Notes: generated from the letters alone by a model not told the origin. 64,000 nt of DNA from JADJVL01 sp039812765 (GCA_039812765.1 JBDIBF010000003.1:1-64000), one strand, 5' to 3'; counted from the first letter of the stretch, positions 51,972-61,413 are shown. Made by a program: numbers and translations.

Positions 51972-53744
51972 CTACCAACCCTTCTGCCGGCCCTTGTTCT
52001 GCTCCTGGAGCCAGGCCAGCAGCGGCTTGAAGTAATCCGCCATCGCGCGGGTGCTGAGCTCCTCGCCGGTGGCTTCCTTCAGGACCTTCCGCCAGTCCTC
52101 GGTGGCGCCCTTGGCGAGCACGCCCTTCAGGAAGTCGCCCACGGCCTTGTTCCCGGCATAGTTCGCGTTGCGGGGGTCCTGGTGGAGGATCTTCCGGGCG
52201 ATGTGGTCGTGCATCTGGTACTTGAAGACCGTGGCAAGGCCGTAGCTGTAGTAGTAGGCGGGGTTGTCGTTGATGTGGGTCTTGGTGGCGGGGTCGCACC
52301 AGGCCTCGCTCCGGGGCGAGGGCGGCTCCACCCCCTGGAGGTCGCCCACGATCTTCCACCAGCGGGCGTTCATCTCCGCCTTGGGCATGCCCTTGGCATA
52401 GAAGTCGGCCTCCCACTCGGGCATGGTCCCGCAGGCCCAGAACATGAAGGGAATGGCCACCTCGAGGGCGTCGTTGAGGAGGACCTTCCGCTCGTCCAGC
52501 TTGGCGTCCTTGGGCAGGACGCCGGCCTGCTTGAGGTAGGGCACCTGGCGGGTGGCGAGGGCGATGAGCTCGCCCACGCCTTCGTGGAAGAAGGGGGCTG
52601 CGCCATCCCGGAGGAGGGGCGGGACGTTGGGGTTCGTATAGCTGATGAAGTAGTAGCCGTGGCCCAGTTCATGGTGGGTGGTTTCGAACCACTCGAAGTT
52701 CGGCTCGACGCTCATGAGGGAGCGGATGTCGTCCTGGAGGTCCATGTGCCAGCAGCTGGCGTGGGCGTTCTTCTTGCGGGGATCGCCCTTGGGGACCGGA
52801 TAGAGGTCGCTCTTCTCCCAGAAGGTCTTGGGGAGCCGGGGGAAGCCCAGGGAGACGTAGAAGTCCTCGGCGGTGCGCACCACCTGCTCCGGCTTCCAGT
52901 CCTTGAAGTAGGGGTCGAAGTCCACGCCTTCCACGAAGCCCGGCCAGTTCTGGCTCCAGCGGTTGTTGATCCAGTGGGCGGGGATGCGCTTCGGGACCGG
53001 CTGGCCATACTTCTTCGCCAGCTCGTACTTCACCCAGGTGTGCAGCTCGACGTAGAGGGGCATGAGGTCCCGGCGGATGTCCCGGCAGAGCTGGAGCATC
53101 TCCTCGGTGGTCATGCCGTACTTGGCGAGCTGGAGGGCGAAGTAGTCGGGGTAGCCCAGCTCCCGGGCCACGCCGTTGCGCAGGTCCCGCAGGTTGGCCA
53201 GGCCGTCCTTCAGGGGCACGCCGATCTCCTTGCTCGCCTCCCACCACTTCTTCCGCTCGGCCAGGTCCGTGCTCTTGCCCAGCAGGTTGTCGATGTCGTT
53301 GGCGATGACCGGCCGGCCGTCCACCTTGAACTGGAAACCGTTCATGATCGAGGCCTGCCGCGTCTCGGCCTCGATGCGGGCCGCGACCAGCTTCGGGTTG
53401 GTCATGGGGCCCTCGGCGGCGTTCATGAGCACCCGCTCGAGCTGGCGGACGGTGAGGTCGTTGAGGTCCTTGCGGTGGGCGAGCAGCTCCCGGGCCTCGG
53501 TGATGAGGGCGGGATTGCCGTTGAAGGCCGCCCGGGCCTTGCCCGCGGTCTCCATGCCCGCATCGTGGACCGGGGTCACGTCCGTGGACGCCTTCCACTG
53601 GGCCTCCTGCTCCACGGTGTAGAGGGCCTGGTAGCCCGCGTTGACGAGGTTCAGGAAGCGGTCGGCGCGCTCCTGGAGGCTGGTGGGCCCCTGGGCACAG
53701 AGCATCGCGGAGGCCAGGGGCAGGAGGATGGAAAGGCGGCGCAT
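51972..53744 (-). CDS. M2-family (angiotensin-converting-enzyme-like) metallopeptidase
   Basis: A 590-residue secreted zinc dipeptidyl carboxypeptidase. It begins with a signal peptide (MRRLSILLPLASAMLCAQ). The catalytic motif is HHELGH (H358, E359, H362) and the distal zinc ligand E388 lies in FFHEGVGE, the spacing and sequence of the M2/ACE family. Other ACE-like blocks are VAIPFMFWA and YYYSYGLATVFKYQM. It probably acts in the periplasm on peptides. Confidence 0.93.
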   Translation of the reverse strand: MRRLSILLPLASAMLCAQGPTSLQERADRFLNLVNAGYQALYTVEQEAQWKASTDVTPVHDAGMETAGKARAAFNGNPALITEARELLAHRKDLNDLTVRQLERVLMNAAEGPMTNPKLVAARIEAETRQASIMNGFQFKVDGRPVIANDIDNLLGKSTDLAERKKWWEASKEIGVPLKDGLANLRDLRNGVARELGYPDYFALQLAKYGMTTEEMLQLCRDIRRDLMPLYVELHTWVKYELAKKYGQPVPKRIPAHWINNRWSQNWPGFVEGVDFDPYFKDWKPEQVVRTAEDFYVSLGFPRLPKTFWEKSDLYPVPKGDPRKKNAHASCWHMDLQDDIRSLMSVEPNFEWFETTHHELGHGYYFISYTNPNVPPLLRDGAAPFFHEGVGELIALATRQVPYLKQAGVLPKDAKLDERKVLLNDALEVAIPFMFWACGTMPEWEADFYAKGMPKAEMNARWWKIVGDLQGVEPPSPRSEAWCDPATKTHINDNPAYYYSYGLATVFKYQMHDHIARKILHQDPRNANYAGNKAVGDFLKGVLAKGATEDWRKVLKEATGEELSTRAMADYFKPLLAWLQEQNKGRQKGW

Positions 53745-53777
53745 GGGACGCTCCGGGGAGGGGTGGTTCGGGGCGGC

Positions 53778-55562
53778 TCAGCCGCCCAGGTGGCGCAGGG
53801 TCGTCGGCAGGTGGGGGCTTCGCAGGAGCTGCTGCTGCTCGCTCTCGGAGAGGAGGCCCCAGATCCGGATGGCGGACTCCCGGGGCGTCTTCGGGTTGAG
53901 CAGCAGCTCCTGCATGATGGCCGGGTGGGCCATGAGGATCGGATGGGCGGCGATCTGCTCGAGGATGCCCCGGGGCGTCTGCTTGTTGCGGGCCAGGCGC
54001 AGGAGGATGCTCGGGTCGAGCTGGCGGTCGCCGATCATGGCGCCCAGGGTTGTCTCGTCCTGGAGGACCTCCGCCTGGAGGTGCCGGATGAGCTCGCCGC
54101 CGGTGTTGCGCAGCACGAGGATGCGCTCTTGCTGGCTCATGGCCTGGTACAGGGCCCGAAGGGTGTCGAGGGCCCTTCGCTTCAGTTCCAGGTGCGGCAC
54201 GCGGGGGTCCCGCAGCAGGTCCAGCAGGGCGCGCGGCACCGTGAGGTTCGGCAGCAGGCGCAGGGCGGTGTATTCGGTGAGGTAGGGGTTGTGGAGCAGG
54301 GCCTCCTGCACCGCGGGCTCCTCGCCCCAGGTGTTGTGGGCAGCGAGGCGCTCCGCCCGGTGCTGGTCCAGGCTCGGGATGGCCGCCAGCAGCTCCCGGG
54401 GCGTGAGCCCGGGGTTCTCCAGCACCACCGTGAACACCTTGGGGTCGGGGTCCATGAGGGACGCGATGAGCTGCTCGGGGGCGGTGGCCTGGTTGGCGGT
54501 GAAGACACGTTCCTCCAGGCTCGCCCACTTCCCCTCCGGCTGGGCCGAGAGCCCAGAGGCCTGGCTGAGCCGGCGCCGCTGCAGGCGGTCATAGAACCAC
54601 TTGATGACCCGCAGCAGGGAGGGTGAGGCCTTCTTGGCCCAGAAGGTGATGTACTGGTACTCGGTTTCGTCGAGCTGGGTGAAGAGGCTCACCGTGCGGC
54701 GGAGGCTGCGGTGGTCCTTGTCGCCCCGCTGGAGCTGGGCCAGCAGCTCGCCGCCCAGGTAGAGCTTGCGGGAGAGGCTGGCCGGGCAGACCGGGGACTC
54801 TCGCATGGCGGTCCGCAGGGCGTCCCGGAAGTACCACCGGGCTTCTCCGTAGACCTCCTCGAAGAATTCGGGATAGGGGGACTCCTGGAGGGCCAGCAAC
54901 AGCAGGTCCTCGTTGATGAGCGGGTTCTTCAGGGCGGCGGCGCGGACCTCGGGGTCGTCCTCGCGGAGGAAGGCGCGAAGCTCCTCGGCCTGGTGGGTGG
55001 TGAGGGCACGGGCCAGCAGCTCCTCGCGCGGAAGGAGGGCCTGAGGCACCGGAGCCGCGGCGTCCGCCGGAGGCTCCGGCGGCTGGGTCAGGGTGTCCCA
55101 GTCGGGCTCCTCCAGGGGCAGGGGCGGGAACTCCGCGGTATGCCCCGTGCCGCCCACGTTCTTCGCCATGGCCTTGGCCTGGGCCTTCACGATGGGCTTC
55201 AGGTCCGGCCGGACCTGCGCGTAGACCGCCTTGATGGTCTCGCTGCGCTCTTCCTTCTCGGCGGCCGGGGCCCGGTCCAGTTCCCGCATCTGGTCGAAGA
55301 GGGAGACGGCGAGCTCCAGGTCCCTCCTGATGGCTTCCGGGGTGCGCTCGTTCTCGGCGAGGGCCTGAAGCACGGGACCGTGGGCCAGCCAGTGGGGCGT
55401 GCGGGCGATCAGGGTGAGCAGGCGGGGCGAGGAGAGGTTCCGAGCCAGCCCCTCGATGAGCATCAATTGGCTCTCGGTGGGCAGCTGCGGACGGATGAGG
55501 GCCAGGTTGCGGAAGTGGATCCGTTCCTGCTCAGAGAGCTCGATCAGGAACGGAGCGTCCAT
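53778..55562 (-). CDS. Uncharacterised alpha-helical repeat protein
   Basis: A 594-residue cytoplasmic protein composed almost wholly of short helical repeats. Recurrent units such as LTPRELLAAIPSL, ENERTPEAIRRDL, HNPYLTEYTALRLLP and NKQTPRGILEQIAAHP resemble leucine-rich-variant/HEAT-like arrays. A Pro/Ala-rich acidic linker lies around residues 140-185. No active site or nucleic-acid-binding motif was recognised; the fold suggests a protein-interaction scaffold. ATG 55562 is used because the longer upstream frame overlaps the HisA-like gene. A DUF2336-type relationship is possible, unconfirmed. Confidence 0.65.
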   Translation of the reverse strand: MDAPFLIELSEQERIHFRNLALIRPQLPTESQLMLIEGLARNLSSPRLLTLIARTPHWLAHGPVLQALAENERTPEAIRRDLELAVSLFDQMRELDRAPAAEKEERSETIKAVYAQVRPDLKPIVKAQAKAMAKNVGGTGHTAEFPPLPLEEPDWDTLTQPPEPPADAAAPVPQALLPREELLARALTTHQAEELRAFLREDDPEVRAAALKNPLINEDLLLLALQESPYPEFFEEVYGEARWYFRDALRTAMRESPVCPASLSRKLYLGGELLAQLQRGDKDHRSLRRTVSLFTQLDETEYQYITFWAKKASPSLLRVIKWFYDRLQRRRLSQASGLSAQPEGKWASLEERVFTANQATAPEQLIASLMDPDPKVFTVVLENPGLTPRELLAAIPSLDQHRAERLAAHNTWGEEPAVQEALLHNPYLTEYTALRLLPNLTVPRALLDLLRDPRVPHLELKRRALDTLRALYQAMSQQERILVLRNTGGELIRHLQAEVLQDETTLGAMIGDRQLDPSILLRLARNKQTPRGILEQIAAHPILMAHPAIMQELLLNPKTPRESAIRIWGLLSESEQQQLLRSPHLPTTLRHLGG

Positions 55563-55578
55563 CGCGGCCAAGGGGCCC

Positions 55579-56325
55579 TCACGCGCAGGGGGAGGCGTGG
55601 CCCCCGAGGAAGGCTCGTTCGTGCTCGAAAAGGATGGCGTCCACGAGCACGCCCTGCAGCCCAGGGATGGCCTGGGCCCGTTCCACATGGGCGGGGGTGC
55701 GGATGCTCCCGCCCATGAGGACCGGGAGGCGGGTGGACTCGGCCAGCAGCCGGGCTGTGGGAAAGTCCGGGAGGGGCTCCTGGTCGGGGACCCCGGGCAT
55801 CGTCTCGCCGGGCAGGTCCACGAAGAGGAGACGCCTGAACCCGAAGGCCTGCACCCTGCGCGCGAGGGCTTCGGCGCTCAGCCCGACGGGGGAGGTCCAG
55901 CCGGAGCTGTGCACCTCGCCGCCGCGGGCGTCGATGGCCGCCGTGAGGTGCTTCTGGAAGCGGGCCAGGAGCTGTTCCACCACGATGGGGGACTTGTGGA
56001 GGATGGTCCCGACCACGAGCCAGCTGGCGCCGTTGTCCACGAAGAACTGGGCCTGGTCCGAGGCGCGGATGCCTCCGGCGACCTGCACGCAGACCGGATG
56101 ATCGCGGTGCCGGCAGAGCTTCAGGATCTGGCCGATCAGGGGCCTGTTGTGCCCCGAGCCGTGGGCTGCGTCCACGTCCACCACGCCCAGGTGGGTGATG
56201 CCCTTCCCGAGCAAGCGCTGCACCAGGTCCAGGGCGGGTTCCCGGGCCGGACCGTCGTAGCCCTCCTCCCCAAGCGCAGGCACCGCGAAACCCTGGCGGA
56301 TGTTTAGGGTTGGGAAGACCTTCAC
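55579..56325 (-). CDS. HisA/HisF-family TIM-barrel protein with altered active site
   Basis: A 248-residue barrel homologous to phosphoribosylformimino-AICAR-P isomerase. Comparable segments are GVVDVDAAHG, VQVAGGIR (phosphate loop), AAIDARGG with D132 (second catalytic Asp position), and LMGGSIRTPAHVERA. The first catalytic Asp, D8 in HisA, is Asn8 here (PTLNIRQG). No other histidine genes are nearby. It may be an isomerase with changed chemistry or a non-enzymatic paralogue. It lies 16 bp upstream of the helical-repeat gene on the same strand. Confidence 0.75.
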   Translation of the reverse strand: MKVFPTLNIRQGFAVPALGEEGYDGPAREPALDLVQRLLGKGITHLGVVDVDAAHGSGHNRPLIGQILKLCRHRDHPVCVQVAGGIRASDQAQFFVDNGASWLVVGTILHKSPIVVEQLLARFQKHLTAAIDARGGEVHSSGWTSPVGLSAEALARRVQAFGFRRLLFVDLPGETMPGVPDQEPLPDFPTARLLAESTRLPVLMGGSIRTPAHVERAQAIPGLQGVLVDAILFEHERAFLGGHASPCA

Positions 56326-56407
56326 GCGGCTCCTTCGCAGCTCTCGGCGATTGGAATCTTAGCCTGAGTGGAAGGCTCCGTGACAAACGGAGGCGGCTTG
56401 CGGCACC

Positions 56408-57079
56408 TCAGGCTTCCGCCGGGCCGAGCCCTTCGAGGAGACGCCGGGCGGCCTCCGTCTCCGCGGCCTTCCGCGTCGGCCCCCGCCCAGTGGCCCTGCG
56501 GGGGCCGAGCTCCACGTCCACCGTGAAGGTGGGTGCGTGGTCAGGACCGTCCTGACGCGCGGGCTGGTAGCGTGGCGCGGGCAGGCCCTCGGCCGCGGCC
56601 CGCTCCTGGAGGGCGGTCTTGGCGTCGCTGCTGCGCCAGTCTTCCGGGCGCGCTTGGCGGATGGCCGCGCCGTAGCGGGCCTCGCAGACCTTTACCACCG
56701 CCGCGAAGCCGTCCGGCCCCGCGTCCAGGTGCAGGGCCGCCAGGAGGGCCTCCACGGCGTCCGCGAGCGCCTTGCTCCCGGGCGGGGCCTTGGGCGTGCG
56801 CGGTCCTGGAACGAGGGCGATCCCCAGGTCCGAGGCCCAGGCCGCAAGGGAGGCCGTGCTCACCAGGCGCCCCCGCAGCTTGGACATGTCGCCCTCGGTC
56901 CATGCCCCCTTCTCCCGATGGATCAGGAGGGCCACCGCCGCGTTGAGCAGGGCGTCGCCGAGGAACTCCAGGCGCTGGTTGTGGGGGGCGAGGCCGCTGG
57001 AGGGTGGCGTGAGGGCCAGGGCACGCAGGCCCGCGTCCCGGAACCTATACCCGAGCTTCGCCTCCAGGCCAGACGTCAT
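56408..57079 (-). CDS. rnc: Ribonuclease III
   Basis: A 223-residue double-strand-specific RNase for rRNA and mRNA maturation. The catalytic signature appears as NQRLEFLGDALLN with E38 and D42 (the usual first residue Glu is Gln), and the second acidic pair as D106 and E109. The C-terminal dsRNA-binding domain (SSDAKTALQERAAAEGL, TVDVELG, GRGPTRKAAETEAARRLLEGL) is complete. It lies 6 bp downstream of the kinase gene. Confidence 0.95.
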   Translation of the reverse strand: MTSGLEAKLGYRFRDAGLRALALTPPSSGLAPHNQRLEFLGDALLNAAVALLIHREKGAWTEGDMSKLRGRLVSTASLAAWASDLGIALVPGPRTPKAPPGSKALADAVEALLAALHLDAGPDGFAAVVKVCEARYGAAIRQARPEDWRSSDAKTALQERAAAEGLPAPRYQPARQDGPDHAPTFTVDVELGPRRATGRGPTRKAAETEAARRLLEGLGPAEA

Positions 57080-57085
57080 CCCGCC

Positions 57086-58807
57086 TCAGTCCTCGTTCAG
57101 GCCCCGCAGCCCGCCGGGAAGGCGCCGGTTCAGGCGCTCGTCCTGGATCACGCTGCGGAACCGGGCGTTGGACATCATGCGCTGGAAGCTGACGCCGTTC
57201 CGCCGCGCCATGTCGGCCACGGACTGGAACTCGGCGAAGCGCTCCTGGCGGTAGAGCACCACCAGCAGCCAGGCGTAGGCCCGTTCGTTCCCGGGGTTCG
57301 CCGCGATGGCCTTCCGCAGGAGTTCCACCGCCTTGCCGGGATCGCTGTCCGAGAGGGCCGTCGCGTCGCTCATCGTCTGGTTGCTGAGAGCCATGCGTTC
57401 TGGTGCGCTGAGCTTGCGCAGGTTCTCCTGGGCGAAGGGATCGTTGGATGCCACCGCCGGGCCCTCGGCCGGCCGGGAGACGGGTGCGGCAGGTTCCTGG
57501 GGCGTGGGCCTGGGGGAGGGCCGGGATTCGCTGGTACGGCCTTCGGCAACGCGGGCCTCGACGGGTTTCATCGACGGGCCGGCACCTGGGGTGACGGTCG
57601 GCGGGACGCCCGGGCTCGCGGACGCGGGCCCCTCGGAATTCGTGGCAGGGCCTTCGGGAGCGCCCGTCGCGGGGGAATCCGGGGCGGGCGAGGCGGGGGT
57701 GGCTGCGGTGGTTCCAAAGAAGGGGAGCCGATCCCGGAAGGCCCAGAGGGCTACCCCACCACCTCCGACCAGCAGCAGGGCGAGCGCGGCGAGGCCGAGG
57801 AAGAGCCCGAGGCCAGAGCTGGACTTCCGCGCGGGGGGGGGCGGCGCGGCGGCCGGGGGCTGGAAGGGCGCCGCGGTGGCGGCGGCCCCGAGGGCCGCGG
57901 CGGGGTTCCCGGACCTCGCGCCAGAGCCGATCCCCGCGGCGCCGGAGGGCAGGGCCGTGGTCGCAGGGGACGCTGCCTGTCCGGTCCAGGTGGGGTCCTT
58001 CGCGGAGCGCAGGGCCTTCGCGAGATCCTCGGCGGACTGGTAACGCTGGTCCGGGTCCTTGCAGAGGGCGCGGTCGAGCACCGTGCGAACCGAGGGGCTG
58101 ATGTCCACCAGCCCCGCGGTATCCAGGGGCTCCGGCGGTTCGTTGACGATCTTGTAGAGGATGGTGGGGGTGGTGTCTCCGCTGAAGGGCTTCCGGCCGG
58201 AGAGGGCCTCGTAGAGCATCACCCCGACGGCGAAGAGGTCGCTGCGGGGGTCGGGCTTGCCGGTCCGGATGTACTCCGGGGCCATGTAGCTCACCGTTCC
58301 CATCACCATCCCCGTGGCGGTCATGTCGGAATTCCCCACACGCGCCACGCCGAAATCCATCACTTTCGCGTGGATCCGCTTCCCGTCCCGGGTCACCCGG
58401 ACGTTGGAGGGCTTGATGTCCCGGTGGACGATCCCGGCCGAATGGGCGTACTGGAGGCCTTCGCAGACCTGGGCCAGGATCTCCAGGGCCTCGCTCCGGG
58501 TCAGGCTCTGTTCCCTGAACAACTCCTCCAGGTCGTGGCCCTTGACCAGCTCCATGGCGATATACAGGACGCCTTGGTCCTCCCCGAATTCATAGATGGT
58601 CACCAGGTTGGGGTGGTTCAGGACGCCGGCGGCCTTGGCTTCCCGGGCGAAACGCTCCTTGGCGTCGCCACCGGTCTGGGCGGTGGGAAGGATGGTCTTG
58701 ATGGCGACTTCGCGACCGATGGTGGGGTCGATGCCCAGGAGCACTTCCCCCATGGCGCCCTGCCCCAGCACCCGCTGGATTTGGAATTTTCCGAGCCGCG
58801 TGAACAT
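57086..58807 (-). CDS. Membrane-anchored Hanks-type Ser/Thr kinase with TPR-like tail
   Basis: A 573-residue kinase. The catalytic domain (~8-270) has the GQGAMG loop, K37, E56, HRDIKPSN (128-135), DFGVAR (151-156) and GTVSYMAPE. A Pro/Ala-rich linker leads to one membrane helix (~332-354) and then a long Pro/Ser/Thr-rich extracytoplasmic region, ending in a helical domain (APERMALSNQTMS... NPGNERAYAWLLVVLYRQE). There are no PASTA repeats. ATG 58807 follows GGGAG at seven bases. It is divergent from the DUF4388-like gene, and rnc follows. Confidence 0.93.
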   Translation of the reverse strand: MFTRLGKFQIQRVLGQGAMGEVLLGIDPTIGREVAIKTILPTAQTGGDAKERFAREAKAAGVLNHPNLVTIYEFGEDQGVLYIAMELVKGHDLEELFREQSLTRSEALEILAQVCEGLQYAHSAGIVHRDIKPSNVRVTRDGKRIHAKVMDFGVARVGNSDMTATGMVMGTVSYMAPEYIRTGKPDPRSDLFAVGVMLYEALSGRKPFSGDTTPTILYKIVNEPPEPLDTAGLVDISPSVRTVLDRALCKDPDQRYQSAEDLAKALRSAKDPTWTGQAASPATTALPSGAAGIGSGARSGNPAAALGAAATAAPFQPPAAAPPPPARKSSSGLGLFLGLAALALLLVGGGGVALWAFRDRLPFFGTTAATPASPAPDSPATGAPEGPATNSEGPASASPGVPPTVTPGAGPSMKPVEARVAEGRTSESRPSPRPTPQEPAAPVSRPAEGPAVASNDPFAQENLRKLSAPERMALSNQTMSDATALSDSDPGKAVELLRKAIAANPGNERAYAWLLVVLYRQERFAEFQSVADMARRNGVSFQRMMSNARFRSVIQDERLNRRLPGGLRGLNED

Positions 58808-58944
58808 GGAATTCTCCCGCCGTTGAACCGGTTGATGCGGTTCCAAAGCATAGGCTGTTCCAGAACGGGGAGCCATGGGATTTCCCGGGCGAACCCCCCA
58901 GGCTCTTGGTAGATTCATTCCTCACCCGTCGGAGCCCCAACCGC

Positions 58945-60510
58945 GTGACCACCACCCAGCCGCCCGCATTCCTGCCGGCCCTCCTGGGAGCGCTCTACCA
59001 GCGCTCGGCCACCGGCGAGCTGGCGCTGGAGCAGAACGACGGGAACCGGCGCCTCTTCTGGAGCTACGGGAAGCTCGCGTTCCTGAAGAGCGAAGCCGCG
59101 GGCGAACAATTCGGGAACTATCTGCTCCGGCAGGGCGTGCTGGACCTTCCCAGCCTCAAGGAGCTCCTCGCGGATCCCTCGGACGAGCGGCTGGGCGAGA
59201 AGGTGGTGCACTGGGGCCTGCTCTCGGCCGATCAACGGAACGAGCACCTCGCCGAACTCTATGACCTGATCCTGCTCAACGCCCTCGAGCACCCGGTGGT
59301 GACCTACACGTGGAAGGAGGGCGCCTCCGCGGTGGAGCTGGCCGGAGGGGTCCCCATGTCCTTGGACCACCGCCGGCTGGTCTGGCAGTCGTTGACCCGG
59401 CTGAACACCGCCGAGTCGATTCCCGCCTGGATCGGCGGCCAGCGGGGCTGGAGGTGGAAAGCTTCCGAAGGGCTCCTCACCGGGCTGGCGGACCTCCCCA
59501 TCGACCCCCAGCAGGCCTATGCCCTCTCCTTCTTCAGCGCCGAGCCGCTGGAGTTCAAGACGCTGCTCGGCGCCTCGAGCCTGGAACCCGTGACCGCTGC
59601 GCGGCTGGTGCTGGCCCTCTGGGCCATCGGTGGCCTCACGCTCGCGGAGGGCGAGCTCCCCAGTCCGCTGCCCCCGAGGCCGGAGCCGGCTGCCGACCCC
59701 GCGCCCCCGCCCCGTCAGACCACCACGGGGAAGGTCCCGAACCTCGTGGCGGAACCGCCACCACCGCCCCCCGCCGCCAAGCCGTCCACCCCAGCGGTGG
59801 AGAAGCCCCCGGCCCCGAAGGCCGTGCCGACGCCCATCGCAGAAGGCGCTCCCGCCGCCGAGGCCGACCTCCGGATCGAGATCGTCGAGGAAGAGGGCGA
59901 GTCCAATGGCGCCGCACCGGCCAAGGCCGCGGATGCCCCGGCGATCTCCCTGGACGCCCTCCTCGCTCCCCTGGAGGCTCCCAGGGCCGCGCAACCTGCC
60001 GCGGCCGCGACACGGACAGGCGAGTCCGACTCCGGGGCCGTCCCGATCCCGACCGGGACAACCGGGCCCGAGGACGTCGCCGCCCGCATCCGCAAGCACG
60101 TCCTCCTCGCCAGGAAGCTGCAGCTTCAGGAACGCATCGGGGACGCCGTCCAGGCGCTCGAGCAGGGGGTCCGCATCGATCCAGAGGCCCCGGAGGCCTA
60201 TGCCGCCTGGCTCCTCCTCGGACAGCTGCGTACGACGAACCCAGCCTGGTCCACGCGCGCGGTGGAGGCCCTGCAGCACGCCTCGAGGCTCAATCCCAAG
60301 GCCGCGGAGCCCTGGGCCGTCATGGGCGAGATCTACCACCGCAAGGGGTTCAAGGCGAACGCGCGGGGCTGCTTCAAGAAGGCCATCGAGCTGGATCCGT
60401 CGGTCCCTATCCCTCCGGACTTCTCCATGGAGGACAAGCCGGCGGAGGTCGAGGAGAAGCCGGGCTCCGGGGGCATGCTGGAACGGCTCAAGGGCCTGAT
60501 CAAGCGCTGA
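58945..60510 (+). CDS. DUF4388-like N-terminal domain plus TPR protein
   Basis: A 521-residue cytoplasmic protein. The N-terminal ~130 residues have the DUF4388 pattern (LGALYQRSATGELALEQ, RRLFWSYGKLAFL), a domain found in deltaproteobacterial and acidobacterial signalling proteins. The middle is a Pro/Ala linker (~250-370), and the end has TPR-type helices (GDAVQALEQGVRIDPEAPEAY, KGFKANARGCFKKAIELDP). GTG 58945 is preferred (GGAG upstream). It is divergent from a Ser/Thr kinase, so it may work in the same signalling pathway; that is inference from position. Confidence 0.8.
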   Translation: MTTTQPPAFLPALLGALYQRSATGELALEQNDGNRRLFWSYGKLAFLKSEAAGEQFGNYLLRQGVLDLPSLKELLADPSDERLGEKVVHWGLLSADQRNEHLAELYDLILLNALEHPVVTYTWKEGASAVELAGGVPMSLDHRRLVWQSLTRLNTAESIPAWIGGQRGWRWKASEGLLTGLADLPIDPQQAYALSFFSAEPLEFKTLLGASSLEPVTAARLVLALWAIGGLTLAEGELPSPLPPRPEPAADPAPPPRQTTTGKVPNLVAEPPPPPPAAKPSTPAVEKPPAPKAVPTPIAEGAPAAEADLRIEIVEEEGESNGAAPAKAADAPAISLDALLAPLEAPRAAQPAAAATRTGESDSGAVPIPTGTTGPEDVAARIRKHVLLARKLQLQERIGDAVQALEQGVRIDPEAPEAYAAWLLLGQLRTTNPAWSTRAVEALQHASRLNPKAAEPWAVMGEIYHRKGFKANARGCFKKAIELDPSVPIPPDFSMEDKPAEVEEKPGSGGMLERLKGLIKR

Positions 60511-60574
60511 GCCCGGCGTGTGGGATCCGGGGCTCTGGCCTCGCGGGACCGGTACGCCTCCGCCAGCCCAGGGG

Positions 60575-61201
60575 TCAGAGCGTCCCGTACATCCGGTCTC
60601 CCGCGTCTCCGAGTCCCGGAAGGATGTAGCCCCGGTCGTTGAGCTGGCGGTCCACGGCGCCGGCGACGATGCGGATGCCAGGGTGGATCTGCCGGAGGTG
60701 CGCGATCCCCTCGGGAGCCGCCAGCACGCAGGCCAGCGTGACGTCCGTGGAGCCCGCCTCCATCACCTGGCGCACGGCCTCGGCGGCGCTGCCTCCCGTG
60801 GCGAGCATGGGATCGAGGATGTAGGCCTGCCGCGTCTCCATGGCCGGAGGGAAGTTCCGGTAGTAGGCCTTCGGCAGCAGCGTCTGGTGGTCGCGCGAAA
60901 GGCCGAGGTGGCCCACCTTCGCCATCGGGACGAGGCGCAGGAAGGGGGGCAGCAGGCCGAGGCCGGCGCGCAGAACGGGCACCAGCACCGGGTCCGGGCC
61001 GCCCAGCTTCCAGCCATCGCAGGCCTCGAGGGGCGTATCGATGCGCGCGCTCTCCACCCTCAGGTTGGACATCGCCTCCATGGCGAGGAGCAGCCCGATC
61101 TCCTCGACGAGCGACCTGAAGAGCGCCGTCGAGGTGGATTTCGTGCGCAGCATCGAGAGCTTGTGCTGCAGGAGCGGATGGGTCAAAACCGTAGTGTTCA
61201 T
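60575..61201 (-). CDS. upp: Uracil phosphoribosyltransferase
   Basis: Salvages uracil with PRPP to make UMP. The 208-residue protein has VPVLRAGLGLLPPFL, the PRPP-binding loop YILDPMLATGGSA (about 125-137) and the uracil-binding end DRQLNDRGYILPGLGDAGDRMYGT. ATG 61201 begins the family-typical NTTVLTHPLLQHKLSMLR; the longer upstream frame lacks conservation. Divergent from the TrpC-like gene across a comparatively AT-rich gap. Confidence 0.97.
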   Translation of the reverse strand: MNTTVLTHPLLQHKLSMLRTKSTSTALFRSLVEEIGLLLAMEAMSNLRVESARIDTPLEACDGWKLGGPDPVLVPVLRAGLGLLPPFLRLVPMAKVGHLGLSRDHQTLLPKAYYRNFPPAMETRQAYILDPMLATGGSAAEAVRQVMEAGSTDVTLACVLAAPEGIAHLRQIHPGIRIVAGAVDRQLNDRGYILPGLGDAGDRMYGTL

Positions 61202-61303
61202 GCGGGTCTCCACGTGTTCACAGTAAACCTCTCCGAAAAAAAAATCGCTGATGGCTATGGCGCACAAGGAGATTCCGCTTAAAGATTCCTATGAACAATT
61301 TTG

Positions 61304-61332
61304 TTGACCCGATCGGATGTGCCCGTTTTCAT
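61304..61332 (+). promoter_or_regulatory. Possible promoter for the TrpC-like gene
   Basis: TTGACC, a 17-base spacer and TTTCAT (4 of 6 matches to TATAAT) lie about 82 bp before the ATG at 61414, in the most AT-rich intergenic stretch of the window (61202-61413). This stretch is shared with the divergent upp gene and also holds a nine-A tract at 61238-61246. Confidence 0.35.
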
Positions 61333-61413
61333 GGAGTTCCAGGAAGACAACTCGGAACGACATCCGCACCCCCACCAAGTGCCTACGGAGAGGTTTAATT
61401 TGGAGCAGAGAGG

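Noticed and set aside
55680..55695. GTTCCACATGGGCGGG as a fourth parS
   Set aside because: Only the left arm matches; the right arm differs at most positions, unlike the three accepted sites.
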